Under the pieces are notes generated by a model. The model worked only from the letters and a program-made list of their open reading frames with translations. It did not search any database and was not told the origin of the DNA. Shown in pieces: positions 34,601-42,243 of a DNA stretch of 64,000 nucleotides. The stretch comes from Phocaeicola_A sp045647865 (GTDB taxonomy: Bacteria > Bacteroidota > Bacteroidia > Bacteroidales > Bacteroidaceae). Every line of letters starts with the position of its first letter. Position 1 is the first letter of the stretch. Position numbers and translations under genes: made by a program. The DNA lies in the NCBI GenBank assembly GCA_045647865.1, contig JAZRMW010000061.1:124001-188000 (forward strand). The letters are read 5' to 3'.

Positions 34601-35607
34601 AGGCTGCTACAATCCGAAAATGCGTTACTTCCAATACTTTTTACCCCAGCAGGAATGGTGACAGATGTGAGGTTAGAACAGTTATAGAAAGCGTTGTCCC
34701 CAATATTTTTCACCCCAGTAGGAATGGTAACAGATGTGAGGCTGGTACAATTCCAAAACATGCCAGATTCAATATTAATTATTCCTTCAGATATGTTCAC
34801 AGATGTGAGGCTGGTGCAATTGCTGAAAGCATTCATTCCAACGCTAGTCACCCCTTCTGGAATGGTAATGGATGTAAGACTGCTACAATCCGAAAATGCA
34901 CTGGATTCAATACTTTTTACTCCTGTAGGAATGGTGACAGATGTGAGGTTAATACAATAAGAGAAAGCGTTGATTCCAATACTTATTACTCCAGTAGGAA
35001 TGGTAACAGATGTGAGGTTGGTACACTCGTAGAAAGTGTTACCTTCGATGCTTGTCACCCCTGCAGGGATGGTAACAGATGTGAGGCTGCTACAACCAGA
35101 GAATGCACTATTTCCTATGAATGTCACTCCTTCAGGAATGTTTATGGATGTGAGACTGCTACAACCAAAAAAAGCTTCTGGTTCAATTGATATGACCGAA
35201 TTAGGAACATTAAGGGATACCAATTCAATACAGTTTTGAAACATCTGATAAGGAATACGTTCCAATTTGTTTGGTAGTTGAATAGAAGTTATACTGCTAT
35301 TGGCAAACAGATTGTTGTTCATGAATTTCACTGGATGTTCTATACTTGCGATTTCATCTGTTTCATCAGGGTCATAAAAGAATGAATTCGGAACAACTAC
35401 TTCAGTGGTATATCCATCAACTGCGGTAATGGTGCTGTAGTAAGTCTTGTAATCTCCTTCTGTATCTGACCATAAATCATCTTCATGAACTTCATACGTC
35501 CAAGTTGTTCCCTTGTCATCCGTATAAGTAAGGTTTGGTATGACATAATAAGCTTTCGTTACGATTGCACAAAAGCAATAAAGCATGGTAAGAAAAAGTT
35601 TTTTCAT
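31636..35607 (-). CDS. BspA-like leucine-rich-repeat surface protein
   Basis: 1323 residues, signal peptide at 1-19. About twenty LRR_5 (BspA/TpLRR) units of 23 residues, with pattern L-x-SVTIPxGVxSIGxxAFxxCxx, fill residues about 85-560. A second shorter LRR block lies near 660-800. The C-terminal part has a beta-rich domain (about 960-1230) and a tail GGIEVSQLNGITLNVFAAGG to VETNGKSVKVVVK resembling a T9SS sorting domain. BspA proteins in related species bind fibronectin, fibrinogen or other bacteria, so an adhesive role is likely. Middle gene of the operon, 12 bases after the cohesin-like gene. Confidence 0.9.
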   Translation of the reverse strand: MKKLFLTMLYCFCAIVTKAYYVIPNLTYTDDKGTTWTYEVHEDDLWSDTEGDYKTYYSTITAVDGYTTEVVVPNSFFYDPDETDEIASIEHPVKFMNNNLFANSSITSIQLPNKLERIPYQMFQNCIELVSLNVPNSVISIEPEAFFGCSSLTSINIPEGVTFIGNSAFSGCSSLTSVTIPAGVTSIEGNTFYECTNLTSVTIPTGVISIGINAFSYCINLTSVTIPTGVKSIESSAFSDCSSLTSITIPEGVTSVGMNAFSNCTSLTSVNISEGIINIESGMFWNCTSLTSVTIPTGVKNIGDNAFYNCSNLTSVTIPAGVKSIGSNAFSDCSSLTSIIIPEGVTSVGGYAFNNCLSLASITIPEGVTSIGDYTFHYCPKLTSITIPEGVESIGEHAFSACYILSSVSIPKTVKSIGSCAFEDCSSLATITIPEGVTSIEGKSFKGCSCLTSITIPEGVESIGDLAFYECTNLTSVTIPNGTKTIGGHAFNGCKSLISVTLPETITSIGEWAFVNCYCPIILQAETPPSIASMTFSDICVIVVPDKTAYEKYCADAKWNKLIQQLTYGEASSQSVTLVANEQVSALYTAIGEENLKLVYDLTINGTINGADIYIMRNKMTSLRILDLSKARIVNGGGNYYQDHTTQNDTLGANAFRELDLLQVKLPENLKSIEHQAFDMCYYLQQIEIPEGVTSIGYYTFNYCTALKDVKFPTTLKKIGSGAFSGCENLTKIILPIELETIESAAFCDCNHLKEVRFPSGLKYLGYSAFMRCYDITDVYSYTIEPVVMAEGTFDAEIVKKAILHYPLTSKYNYYTNGGWGEFFYMEEFNEPYEYFYLNNDYILNDDNGGVIDGTPDVDINAGGGLIVEDDLSGTTDEDTQHSDDMNIHHNGGHGENGVGGSIIANGNLHANKVHFNITVEGGKWHFFAFPFNIKKENIKCQDGADWVFHYYDGEVRATNGKGGWKKVTSEEGQGNFLKAGVGYIFQSSKNDVLVITVDEDDNLEEEGIRFNKDNKSNSLEAHASENEQDASWNFMGNPHLSYYDLDVTTYNAPITVWDGEKYVAVRPGDDEYQLAPFQAFFVQKPKGIETIEFSGENQLTHQQKETKAQTIKAYARNRFDANRLIVNINLTDGTNTDKTRVVFNDAQKMNYEIACDAAKFTSTDVPQLYTLDNRKVKYAINERPQEEGCVPVGYSVPAYGNYCIDATRMDTPMMLKDLQTGMIHDFDEGSYTFVSEAGIFDNRFVLMTRAAATSIDVATLGSIKVAATEGGIEVSQLNGITLNVFAAGGEKVASTQTDGVIPVTAGIYVVETNGKSVKVVVK
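34050..35330. repeat. 69-bp tandem coding repeats (LRR units)
   Basis: Roughly eighteen consecutive degenerate 69-bp units encoding 23-residue leucine-rich repeats. The recurring plus-strand pattern is GGAATGGTAACAGATGTGAG. Uniform length and high mutual similarity imply expansion by unequal crossing over. Confidence 0.85.
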
Positions 35608-35619
35608 AATTCAATGTAT

Positions 35620-36810
35620 TTATTCGTAGTTCGTCTTATGGATGATTTTGTGGCCATTTTGGATATAAATTTGTCCCGGCTCCATGCGGAGGACTTGCTG
35701 GCCTTGCAGGTTGTATATCGGGGCATTGTTTTTTTCGTCCGTAGTGATAAGAGGGATACCGTTGGCATCGCTGATGCGGAACGTAACGGCTGAGGTCGAT
35801 GTCTTGGGAAGTTCCAAATAACATTTGCCTGCAGGCAAGATGTAGGAACTGCTTCCTATACGGTAGAACATGGGGACATTGGTGTTGGCTTTGCGTTGCA
35901 ACACGTAGTAGTTCTTTTCATTGGCATCGTCCACCAGTTCTGTCTGCTTCAAGGTAGCGGTAAGGAAACCGTCGGTGGCTTTTCCGTCAGTAACACGAGC
36001 GGTATAATCTTCTTCGGAGGGAGTACCACTGAGTGTTCCGCTAAAGCCTTCGGGAGCATAGACTATGTAAGGAGTGTAAGCTTCCATGCTGGTGGCAGGT
36101 GTCAATAGCAGAGCATCGTCGGAGTAGGTAGAACAACTGTATGCCTCTACACCACTGGGCAATGCTGAATCGAAAGGCAATACACAAGTACCGAACTTGT
36201 TGCTGGCCGAGATGTTGAGCAATACGCTGCACTCACCGGCCACGGTAAACGCTTCGGCATGCGTGTCATTGAGAATATACTCTTGGTTGGCAGGTGTAGA
36301 GAAACGGAATCTGCTCAAGGTGATTTCATTCAATCCCGGCTTGGCATACGGTGACGCTTTGACAAATACATGAAACAATGCACCCGATGTCTTCAAGGCT
36401 TCGGATGCAGAAGAGTAGCAGAGTACGCGCATGGCACCATCAGCCTGTGCTTCGTATTTGAATGTATGGGTGTACGTCTTGGTTACCACACCGGTAAAGG
36501 CATTTGTTGTCGAGGTAAATGGATAGATGTCATTCCCGTCAATCGAATAATCATTGTTTGCCATATACAGCATTTTCTGATTATTGCCATCGCTGACAAT
36601 CTCTATCCCATCGGGCAGATAAATATCCATCTGATAAGCCGTATAAGCGGTGGAACCTTCAAGACTTACGGTAAAGAAGCCTTGTGCTCCTCCAGAAGCA
36701 AGTGTCAAGTTGCTGACCGTCACTTTGTCCGTAGTGGCATCAGCATAAGCTATCCTTGTTGCACATAGCAGGAATAGCAGTGTAAATAGTTTGGTCTTAT
36801 GCATACGCAT
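35620..36810 (-). CDS. Secreted protein with one cohesin-like domain and sorting tail
   Basis: 396 residues, signal peptide MRMHKTKLFTLLFLLCATRI. The segment from about 28 to 195 (VSNLTLASGGAQGFFTVSLEG, YTAYQMDIYLPDGIEI, AMRVLCYSSASEALKTSGALF) follows the cohesin strand pattern: a GxxxxxxVxL start, an AxQxDxxLPxG strand, a ...ALF strand. A beta-rich middle domain and a C-terminal APIYNLQGQQVLRMEPGQI to IQNGHKI sorting-like tail follow. It starts 147 bases after the large scaffold gene, separated by a long palindrome. Probably a surface-anchored receptor for dockerin-bearing partners; the partners are unknown. Confidence 0.7.
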   Translation of the reverse strand: MRMHKTKLFTLLFLLCATRIAYADATTDKVTVSNLTLASGGAQGFFTVSLEGSTAYTAYQMDIYLPDGIEIVSDGNNQKMLYMANNDYSIDGNDIYPFTSTTNAFTGVVTKTYTHTFKYEAQADGAMRVLCYSSASEALKTSGALFHVFVKASPYAKPGLNEITLSRFRFSTPANQEYILNDTHAEAFTVAGECSVLLNISASNKFGTCVLPFDSALPSGVEAYSCSTYSDDALLLTPATSMEAYTPYIVYAPEGFSGTLSGTPSEEDYTARVTDGKATDGFLTATLKQTELVDDANEKNYYVLQRKANTNVPMFYRIGSSSYILPAGKCYLELPKTSTSAVTFRISDANGIPLITTDEKNNAPIYNLQGQQVLRMEPGQIYIQNGHKIIHKTNYE

Positions 36811-36828
36811 TCCTTCTTTTTTTTAGTA

Positions 36829-36936
36829 AATTGAGTCCACTTAAAAAAGTCTTTTTAGTCAAAACATTTTTTTTGATATTCAGCCTGTTATAAAACTAAA
36901 AACAGAGGAATATAACTTTTTTAAGAGGACTCAATT
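36829..36936. repeat. 108-bp palindromic element inside the operon
   Basis: Outer arms 36829-36850 and 36915-36936 (AATTGAGTCCACTTAAAAAAGT) match at 21 of 22 positions. Inner arms TTTTTAGT (36852-36859) and ACTAAAAA (36895-36902) continue the stem. It fills most of the gap between two operon genes and could be a transcription attenuator or a small non-autonomous element. Confidence 0.8.
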
Positions 36937-36957
36937 ATAAATGTTAATACAATCGTT

Positions 36958-39900
36958 TTACAGTTTTACCTTATAGCTCTTTTCACCGATTCTTACGAGG
37001 TAGATGCCTTGTGCAGATACAGCTACTTCGTTCTTGCCGGCTACGAGTTCTACTTGTTGAGATACACCTGTGGTTGAAACAACAGCTGCTACTTGGGCTG
37101 CAGAAGTTTCAATGATGATGCGTCCGTTGGTTGTATATACCTTCACGTCTGTTGCTGTAGTTCCGTTGATGCGGTTGGCACCACCACCGATGACAGTAGA
37201 TGAAGCGTTACCCAGAACGGTTTCAACAATATCCTTAGATACTACGCGTACGTCAGTGAAGTCAACATGGGCTGTTCCCATGAACGTTTCGTCAGCCTTC
37301 ACGGTAATGGCCATCAGAGCCTCGCCACCGTTGAATGCACGGTTGGTCAATGAGTAAGCCACAATGCGTCCATCGTTTTCAGCCACACTGTGAGCGGTGT
37401 TTCCTACCATCTCTACTCGTTCAATGCTCAATCCTTCAGGAAGTTCTACATTGAACTGCATCGCTGTGTAGGCTGTCGCATTGTCCAACTTCACGTAGAG
37501 GGTAGTTGTCTCACCGGCTTCCACTTCGGCATCAGCCACATGGATGTCACTGTGCATGATGGCGCGTGCAGTAGCTTGCTGCGGAGTACCGCCCAATAAT
37601 GTGTTCACTACAGCTACTACATCCACGATGGTAATCTTGCTGTTTCCATCCATGTCAGCAGCCTTAAAGACAAAGTTGTCAGACTCACCACCCAACAGGT
37701 AGTTCACCACGGCTACAACGTCCACGATAGAGATCTTATAATCACCGTTGGCATCGGCAGGAAGGTATTCCTTGACAGTTACGGTTGCTGTTATGTCCGC
37801 AGGAGTGAACTCGTGTTCGTCAGGAGTTACCAGGCGGATGTTGCGGATTTCTACACTCTGTGTTTCGGCAGCACCCTCTTTGGCTGTCAATTTCAGAATT
37901 AGCAAATCACCATCATTTTCAAGGAAAGGTGAGTTTTGAACCCCATAAGAAATCCAGCGTATAGCACCGTCTGGTTTTGTCTGCCAAGAAGAATTATGTC
38001 CTGTGTATCTATTTAAATCTGCTGTTTCAAATTGTAGTCCTTCTGACAAATAGATATCACATTGGAAAGCTGTGATAATATCTTTGTTTGTCATACGGAT
38101 AGGCAATTCAATTTCTTCATCTTTTAGTACTTCAGTATCTTCAATTTTGAAAACATTGTCAGTTTGTTCTACACCACCTTCTCCGTTGGCAGGAACTTCG
38201 TTTTGGAGACACATATTCAGGATGTTATCAAGATCATCATAATAGATATCATTGCCTACAGCAGGAAATACAAATCCTTCTGATGGATTGCCCCAATAAG
38301 CATTCATTGTGGCAACAAAATCCAACAGACTGACGAAACCGTCATTGTTGACATCACCAGGGGTGAAGTCTTTCATGATCAGTGTTGCACTTGCATCTGG
38401 TGCTCCAGATTCGTGTCCCTCGGAAGTACTCATACGGATGTTGCTGATTTTCAATTCATATGTTCCTACCTTATCGATCCTTAACGAGAACAACTCACCG
38501 TTATCTCCGAACGGTTCGTTGGTTTCTGAGTAGGCCACACAACGCAATATACCACCAGGAAGTGAAGAATAGGAGAAATTATATCCAGTTCTATTGTCTA
38601 CAAATACATCTTCCCATATTTTCAAACCTTCGGGCAGATGGATGTCACACTGGTATGCAGTTATTCCATCCTTATTGGTCAGTGACACAGGTACGGATTG
38701 GGTTCTGTATCCATCAAAATCTTTTATGCTCAATATATTGGCTGTTTGAATCTCATCATCGTCTGTGGGCGGAACAATTCCGTTGCCAAGTGCTATATTC
38801 TGTACTCCTACCAGGTCACCGATTGAAATCTTACCATCTGCATCCGTATCAGCTGCAGGGAATGTGAAATTCCAAGGATTTTCCTTTCTGAGATATGAGC
38901 TTATATCTACAAGATCTGCCCCATTGATACTACCGTCATTGTTGACATCGCCAAGTGTATAATCCTTGATAGTAATGACTGAAGCTATATCGTTAGGATG
39001 GAATTCACGTTCATCTGCCGTACTCAAGTAGATATTACGGATTTCTATCGTTTGTATTTCGTCAGCACCCTCAACATATTCCAAGTCCAACGAGAACAAT
39101 TCTCCCAGATATTCACGGAACGGCTTGCTCTTGGATGAATAGACCGCTACGCGGATGGAACCGTCAGTTTGTTTGCTGGCGCCCACACTGTGGCTTGAGG
39201 TGGCACGGTCGCTCAGGATAATGTTGTAATCTTCATCCTCGTTCAATTTCAGTCGCAGACCTTCGGGCAGATAGATATCACATTGGAAGGCTGTGATTTC
39301 CTCTTCATTCAACATGAATATCGGTAATTTTATGTCAAGCCCCTTGAAGAAATCCACATTGGATGCAATGCAGAAATAGTTGCCCGATTGGTCGTTTCCG
39401 CCATTTACTGTCGGCAATTGCCACTTCATATTCTGAATCTGGCTAAGGAGATCAGCCATTTCATCCGTATTATAGGCACAGGTTTCGATTCCATTGAGAA
39501 CCGTTTGAGCCAATGTCTCAGCTTCTTCCCGCTGGGGTCCCATACTCATTTTGCTGGCAACCAACAGTTCTTTAGCTGCCAAATACACAGGATTGATGGT
39601 TGAGATTGAGGTCAGGGTAGAATCACTGATGTCATAAAGTCCCACCAGGGCATTGAACATCACCTCCCCGTCACCGTTGGCTAAAGCTGCTTCACCGGTA
39701 GTTATGCGTGTCGTAAGAGCTTCTTTTATCTCTTTACCGATACGTTTGTTGAGGTTGTCATTGGCATTTGCAATCGCTTCTTCAAGATAAGACTTCACAT
39801 ATTCCGGCTGTTTGCCATGATAGACTACCTTGAAGTTGTCCCAAATGGCCCATGTGTAAGCACCCAAAGAACCTTTCACACCAATGCGGAGTTCATCACC

Positions 39901-42222
39901 GGCTTTGGCTACCAAGCCAAGGGCTTTCGACACATACATTCCGGCAGAGAATGCCTCACCTGCTGTAAGCATATCGTTAGGGAAATATAACGACTCTCCT
40001 GTTGTTGTATCAATAATGAGACTTGGGTTGCTTTCCGGTCCTGTAGCCAAAGCTTGGTTGGAGAAGATGCTATCATTAGTGCGTACAGGTTCGTCAAAGA
40101 CGCACTTCATCGGTGTCATATTGTTGTTCACATATACTCCGCCTGGAGACAGTTGATCACCTTCCAAGTAGAGGTCGTATGCGGATTGGCCGCGTTCGAT
40201 GCGGAAGAATCCCTGTAGAGAAACCTCGTAAAGACCTACGGGAGCACTCTTTGCCTCTTGGTGTACGTCGAATGTCATTCCATAAGCTTCCATACACTGA
40301 TTTTCTTCAGTGCCGCCGAATGCAGTCCATGAACCATCCCAACCGGTACCATCTTCCTTGCCATCCAAAGTATTCTCAAAGTCATAGTTGGTTAGGAGCA
40401 GGTCGGTTACATCCACCGAGTTGCCATTCATGGATTGGATAGCGGTTTCGTTTGTTTGGTATTCCAATTCTGCTGCTTCTACCAATACTTCTGTAGTACC
40501 TAATGTTCTGGATTCCATAATGCTTGTGGCATCCTGTTCTACATAATTTCTCAGGGACTGTACAGATTCATTTTCAGGATCTATGTCCTCTTTAGCAAGC
40601 AAATTCTTGGCTTTATCTACTGCCTTGGCATACGTTTTCCATGCCATTTCATTTGTCTTTATTTCGGACAGCATGGCATTGAGCAGTTCCATACTTGCGA
40701 TGGCTTCAGTAGCGTTGGTTGCGCTCATCGTGGCGAGCAATGTTACGTACTCTTCTTTCAAACTTTGAGTAATGGTTGCATGGCTATAGTCGGGAGCATT
40801 GGCTACAACTGTTTCCGCCCACTTCTGGTAAGCTGCAACAGATTTGCCATAGTAGGTCAATTTCCAATTGTCCCATAATGTCCAGTCTGCATTACTCAGC
40901 AATGATTCCTGCTTGATTCCGAATCTCATGTATCCATTCTCTACGTTGAACATCACTGTTGTTTCATATTCAACTCCACGTTCAGCATCGTTGAGGTAAA
41001 CATTGGCAGTTTCCATATCATTAGGCACATACCAGGTGTTTCCATCGGCATCTTTTACCTCTAATTCATTGTCCAAACCCAATGGAGTAGTTTTACTTCC
41101 TGCAAAGATGCTTGGCAGATAGGTACTCTGTATTTTATTGGGTATGTCGTATACGTAGCCGTAGCCATCAACTCCATACACTACTGCACCTGGTTTGAAG
41201 TTGGTGAATGCTTCATTTGTGTTATACGGACGGAAATAGCCACGTACAGTGACGGCATAGACACCATTGGGTATATTGTGTATATTTTGGTATGTGTCAA
41301 AAACCTTATTGTACGATTCTGCCACACCATGACTTACAGTAAACCAAGTATTACAATTCCATCCATCGTGAGTATTCTCGTCGTAATTGGCATTTACAAT
41401 CAATGAGGTCTTATCCACAGGATTGGATGGATCCACTGTCATCTCTTCGTGTTGGATGATTTCCCATTTGACGGACGTAATAGCTTGGGCAAGCTCTTCC
41501 AATGTTGAAGCAGGGTTATTGTAGATAGCCTCTTGTTCACTGATATTGGTAACACCCATTTCTGCAGCCAGCAACAACTGCTCTTTCAGCAATTCGGATT
41601 GATTGAATAACTCTAGGTCGGTCAAGTGGGCTTGATAATCCTCTTCCGTTGCAAATAGCCAATCCACATGGTTGGTTTCTATTGTCGGATCCAGGAATGC
41701 CCACAAGCGGGTGTTTGTACCATTGTCAAGTGCTGCATCCCATCCAAAATAGGTTCCAGTTATATTCCAGTCAGCATAGTTTTCATTGGATTCAGCCATC
41801 GATAGGCGATAATAGTCATTGTCGGCATTCTTCTCCAACTTCCAATAGTAATTGGGTTGAGAAGCTCTGTCAACATAGCAAGAACCTTCAGCATTTTCAA
41901 AGAATACATTTTGGTCCATACCCTTAGTTTCTACATAATTCCAGAAGTAAACAGTGCTTCCGTCCCATGCGTCATCTACAAGGTTTGGTTGGAAGAATAC
42001 CTTGTATCCTTCATTACCCACACTTGCTCGGGTTTGCCAATCATTGGCTCCACGGAAGAACTGTTTCGCACCGACGTTGTACATATACATATAAGTACCA
42101 TCGGTTTTCACTTCCACTGGATTCGGAGAAAAGACCGGCTTCTCTCTCTCCACAATAGCTGCTGATGCGATGTTTGCGGTCAGCAACAATCCTAATGTTA
42201 GGAAATAGTTTCTAAGCTTCAT
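36958..42222 (-). CDS. Scaffold-like surface protein alternating cohesin-like and dockerin-like modules
   Basis: 1754 residues, signal peptide 1-22. The N-terminal half has lectin-like modules near 275 and 620 (LIVNANYDENTHDGWN, LLLTNYDFENTLDGK), each with a WTLWDNWKLTYYG-type end strand, joined by helical linkers. From about 948: Coh1, Doc1 (1090, GDVNNDGSINGADLVDIS), Coh2 (1160), Doc2 (1287, GDVNNDGFVSLLDFV), Coh3 (1354), Doc3 (1488, ADANGDYKISIVDVVAVVN with a second EF-like repeat), Coh4 (1554), and a sorting tail ending IYLVRIGEKSYKVKL. Cohesin-like modules share AFQCDIYLPEGL and SIRVAVYSS. Calcium-loop residues are intact in Doc1 and Doc3, partly lost in the second half of Doc2. Likely an anchored scaffold; 21 bases downstream of the Ig-repeat gene. 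Confidence 0.8.
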   Translation of the reverse strand: MKLRNYFLTLGLLLTANIASAAIVEREKPVFSPNPVEVKTDGTYMYMYNVGAKQFFRGANDWQTRASVGNEGYKVFFQPNLVDDAWDGSTVYFWNYVETKGMDQNVFFENAEGSCYVDRASQPNYYWKLEKNADNDYYRLSMAESNENYADWNITGTYFGWDAALDNGTNTRLWAFLDPTIETNHVDWLFATEEDYQAHLTDLELFNQSELLKEQLLLAAEMGVTNISEQEAIYNNPASTLEELAQAITSVKWEIIQHEEMTVDPSNPVDKTSLIVNANYDENTHDGWNCNTWFTVSHGVAESYNKVFDTYQNIHNIPNGVYAVTVRGYFRPYNTNEAFTNFKPGAVVYGVDGYGYVYDIPNKIQSTYLPSIFAGSKTTPLGLDNELEVKDADGNTWYVPNDMETANVYLNDAERGVEYETTVMFNVENGYMRFGIKQESLLSNADWTLWDNWKLTYYGKSVAAYQKWAETVVANAPDYSHATITQSLKEEYVTLLATMSATNATEAIASMELLNAMLSEIKTNEMAWKTYAKAVDKAKNLLAKEDIDPENESVQSLRNYVEQDATSIMESRTLGTTEVLVEAAELEYQTNETAIQSMNGNSVDVTDLLLTNYDFENTLDGKEDGTGWDGSWTAFGGTEENQCMEAYGMTFDVHQEAKSAPVGLYEVSLQGFFRIERGQSAYDLYLEGDQLSPGGVYVNNNMTPMKCVFDEPVRTNDSIFSNQALATGPESNPSLIIDTTTGESLYFPNDMLTAGEAFSAGMYVSKALGLVAKAGDELRIGVKGSLGAYTWAIWDNFKVVYHGKQPEYVKSYLEEAIANANDNLNKRIGKEIKEALTTRITTGEAALANGDGEVMFNALVGLYDISDSTLTSISTINPVYLAAKELLVASKMSMGPQREEAETLAQTVLNGIETCAYNTDEMADLLSQIQNMKWQLPTVNGGNDQSGNYFCIASNVDFFKGLDIKLPIFMLNEEEITAFQCDIYLPEGLRLKLNEDEDYNIILSDRATSSHSVGASKQTDGSIRVAVYSSKSKPFREYLGELFSLDLEYVEGADEIQTIEIRNIYLSTADEREFHPNDIASVITIKDYTLGDVNNDGSINGADLVDISSYLRKENPWNFTFPAADTDADGKISIGDLVGVQNIALGNGIVPPTDDDEIQTANILSIKDFDGYRTQSVPVSLTNKDGITAYQCDIHLPEGLKIWEDVFVDNRTGYNFSYSSLPGGILRCVAYSETNEPFGDNGELFSLRIDKVGTYELKISNIRMSTSEGHESGAPDASATLIMKDFTPGDVNNDGFVSLLDFVATMNAYWGNPSEGFVFPAVGNDIYYDDLDNILNMCLQNEVPANGEGGVEQTDNVFKIEDTEVLKDEEIELPIRMTNKDIITAFQCDIYLSEGLQFETADLNRYTGHNSSWQTKPDGAIRWISYGVQNSPFLENDGDLLILKLTAKEGAAETQSVEIRNIRLVTPDEHEFTPADITATVTVKEYLPADANGDYKISIVDVVAVVNYLLGGESDNFVFKAADMDGNSKITIVDVVAVVNTLLGGTPQQATARAIMHSDIHVADAEVEAGETTTLYVKLDNATAYTAMQFNVELPEGLSIERVEMVGNTAHSVAENDGRIVAYSLTNRAFNGGEALMAITVKADETFMGTAHVDFTDVRVVSKDIVETVLGNASSTVIGGGANRINGTTATDVKVYTTNGRIIIETSAAQVAAVVSTTGVSQQVELVAGKNEVAVSAQGIYLVRIGEKSYKVKL

Positions 42223-42243
42223 AGTTCAATTATTTTTAAGTTA

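Noticed and set aside
34050..35330. Regular repeats that could suggest a CRISPR array
   Set aside because: The 69-bp periodic units are in frame and encode LRRs; there are no identical short repeats with unrelated spacers.
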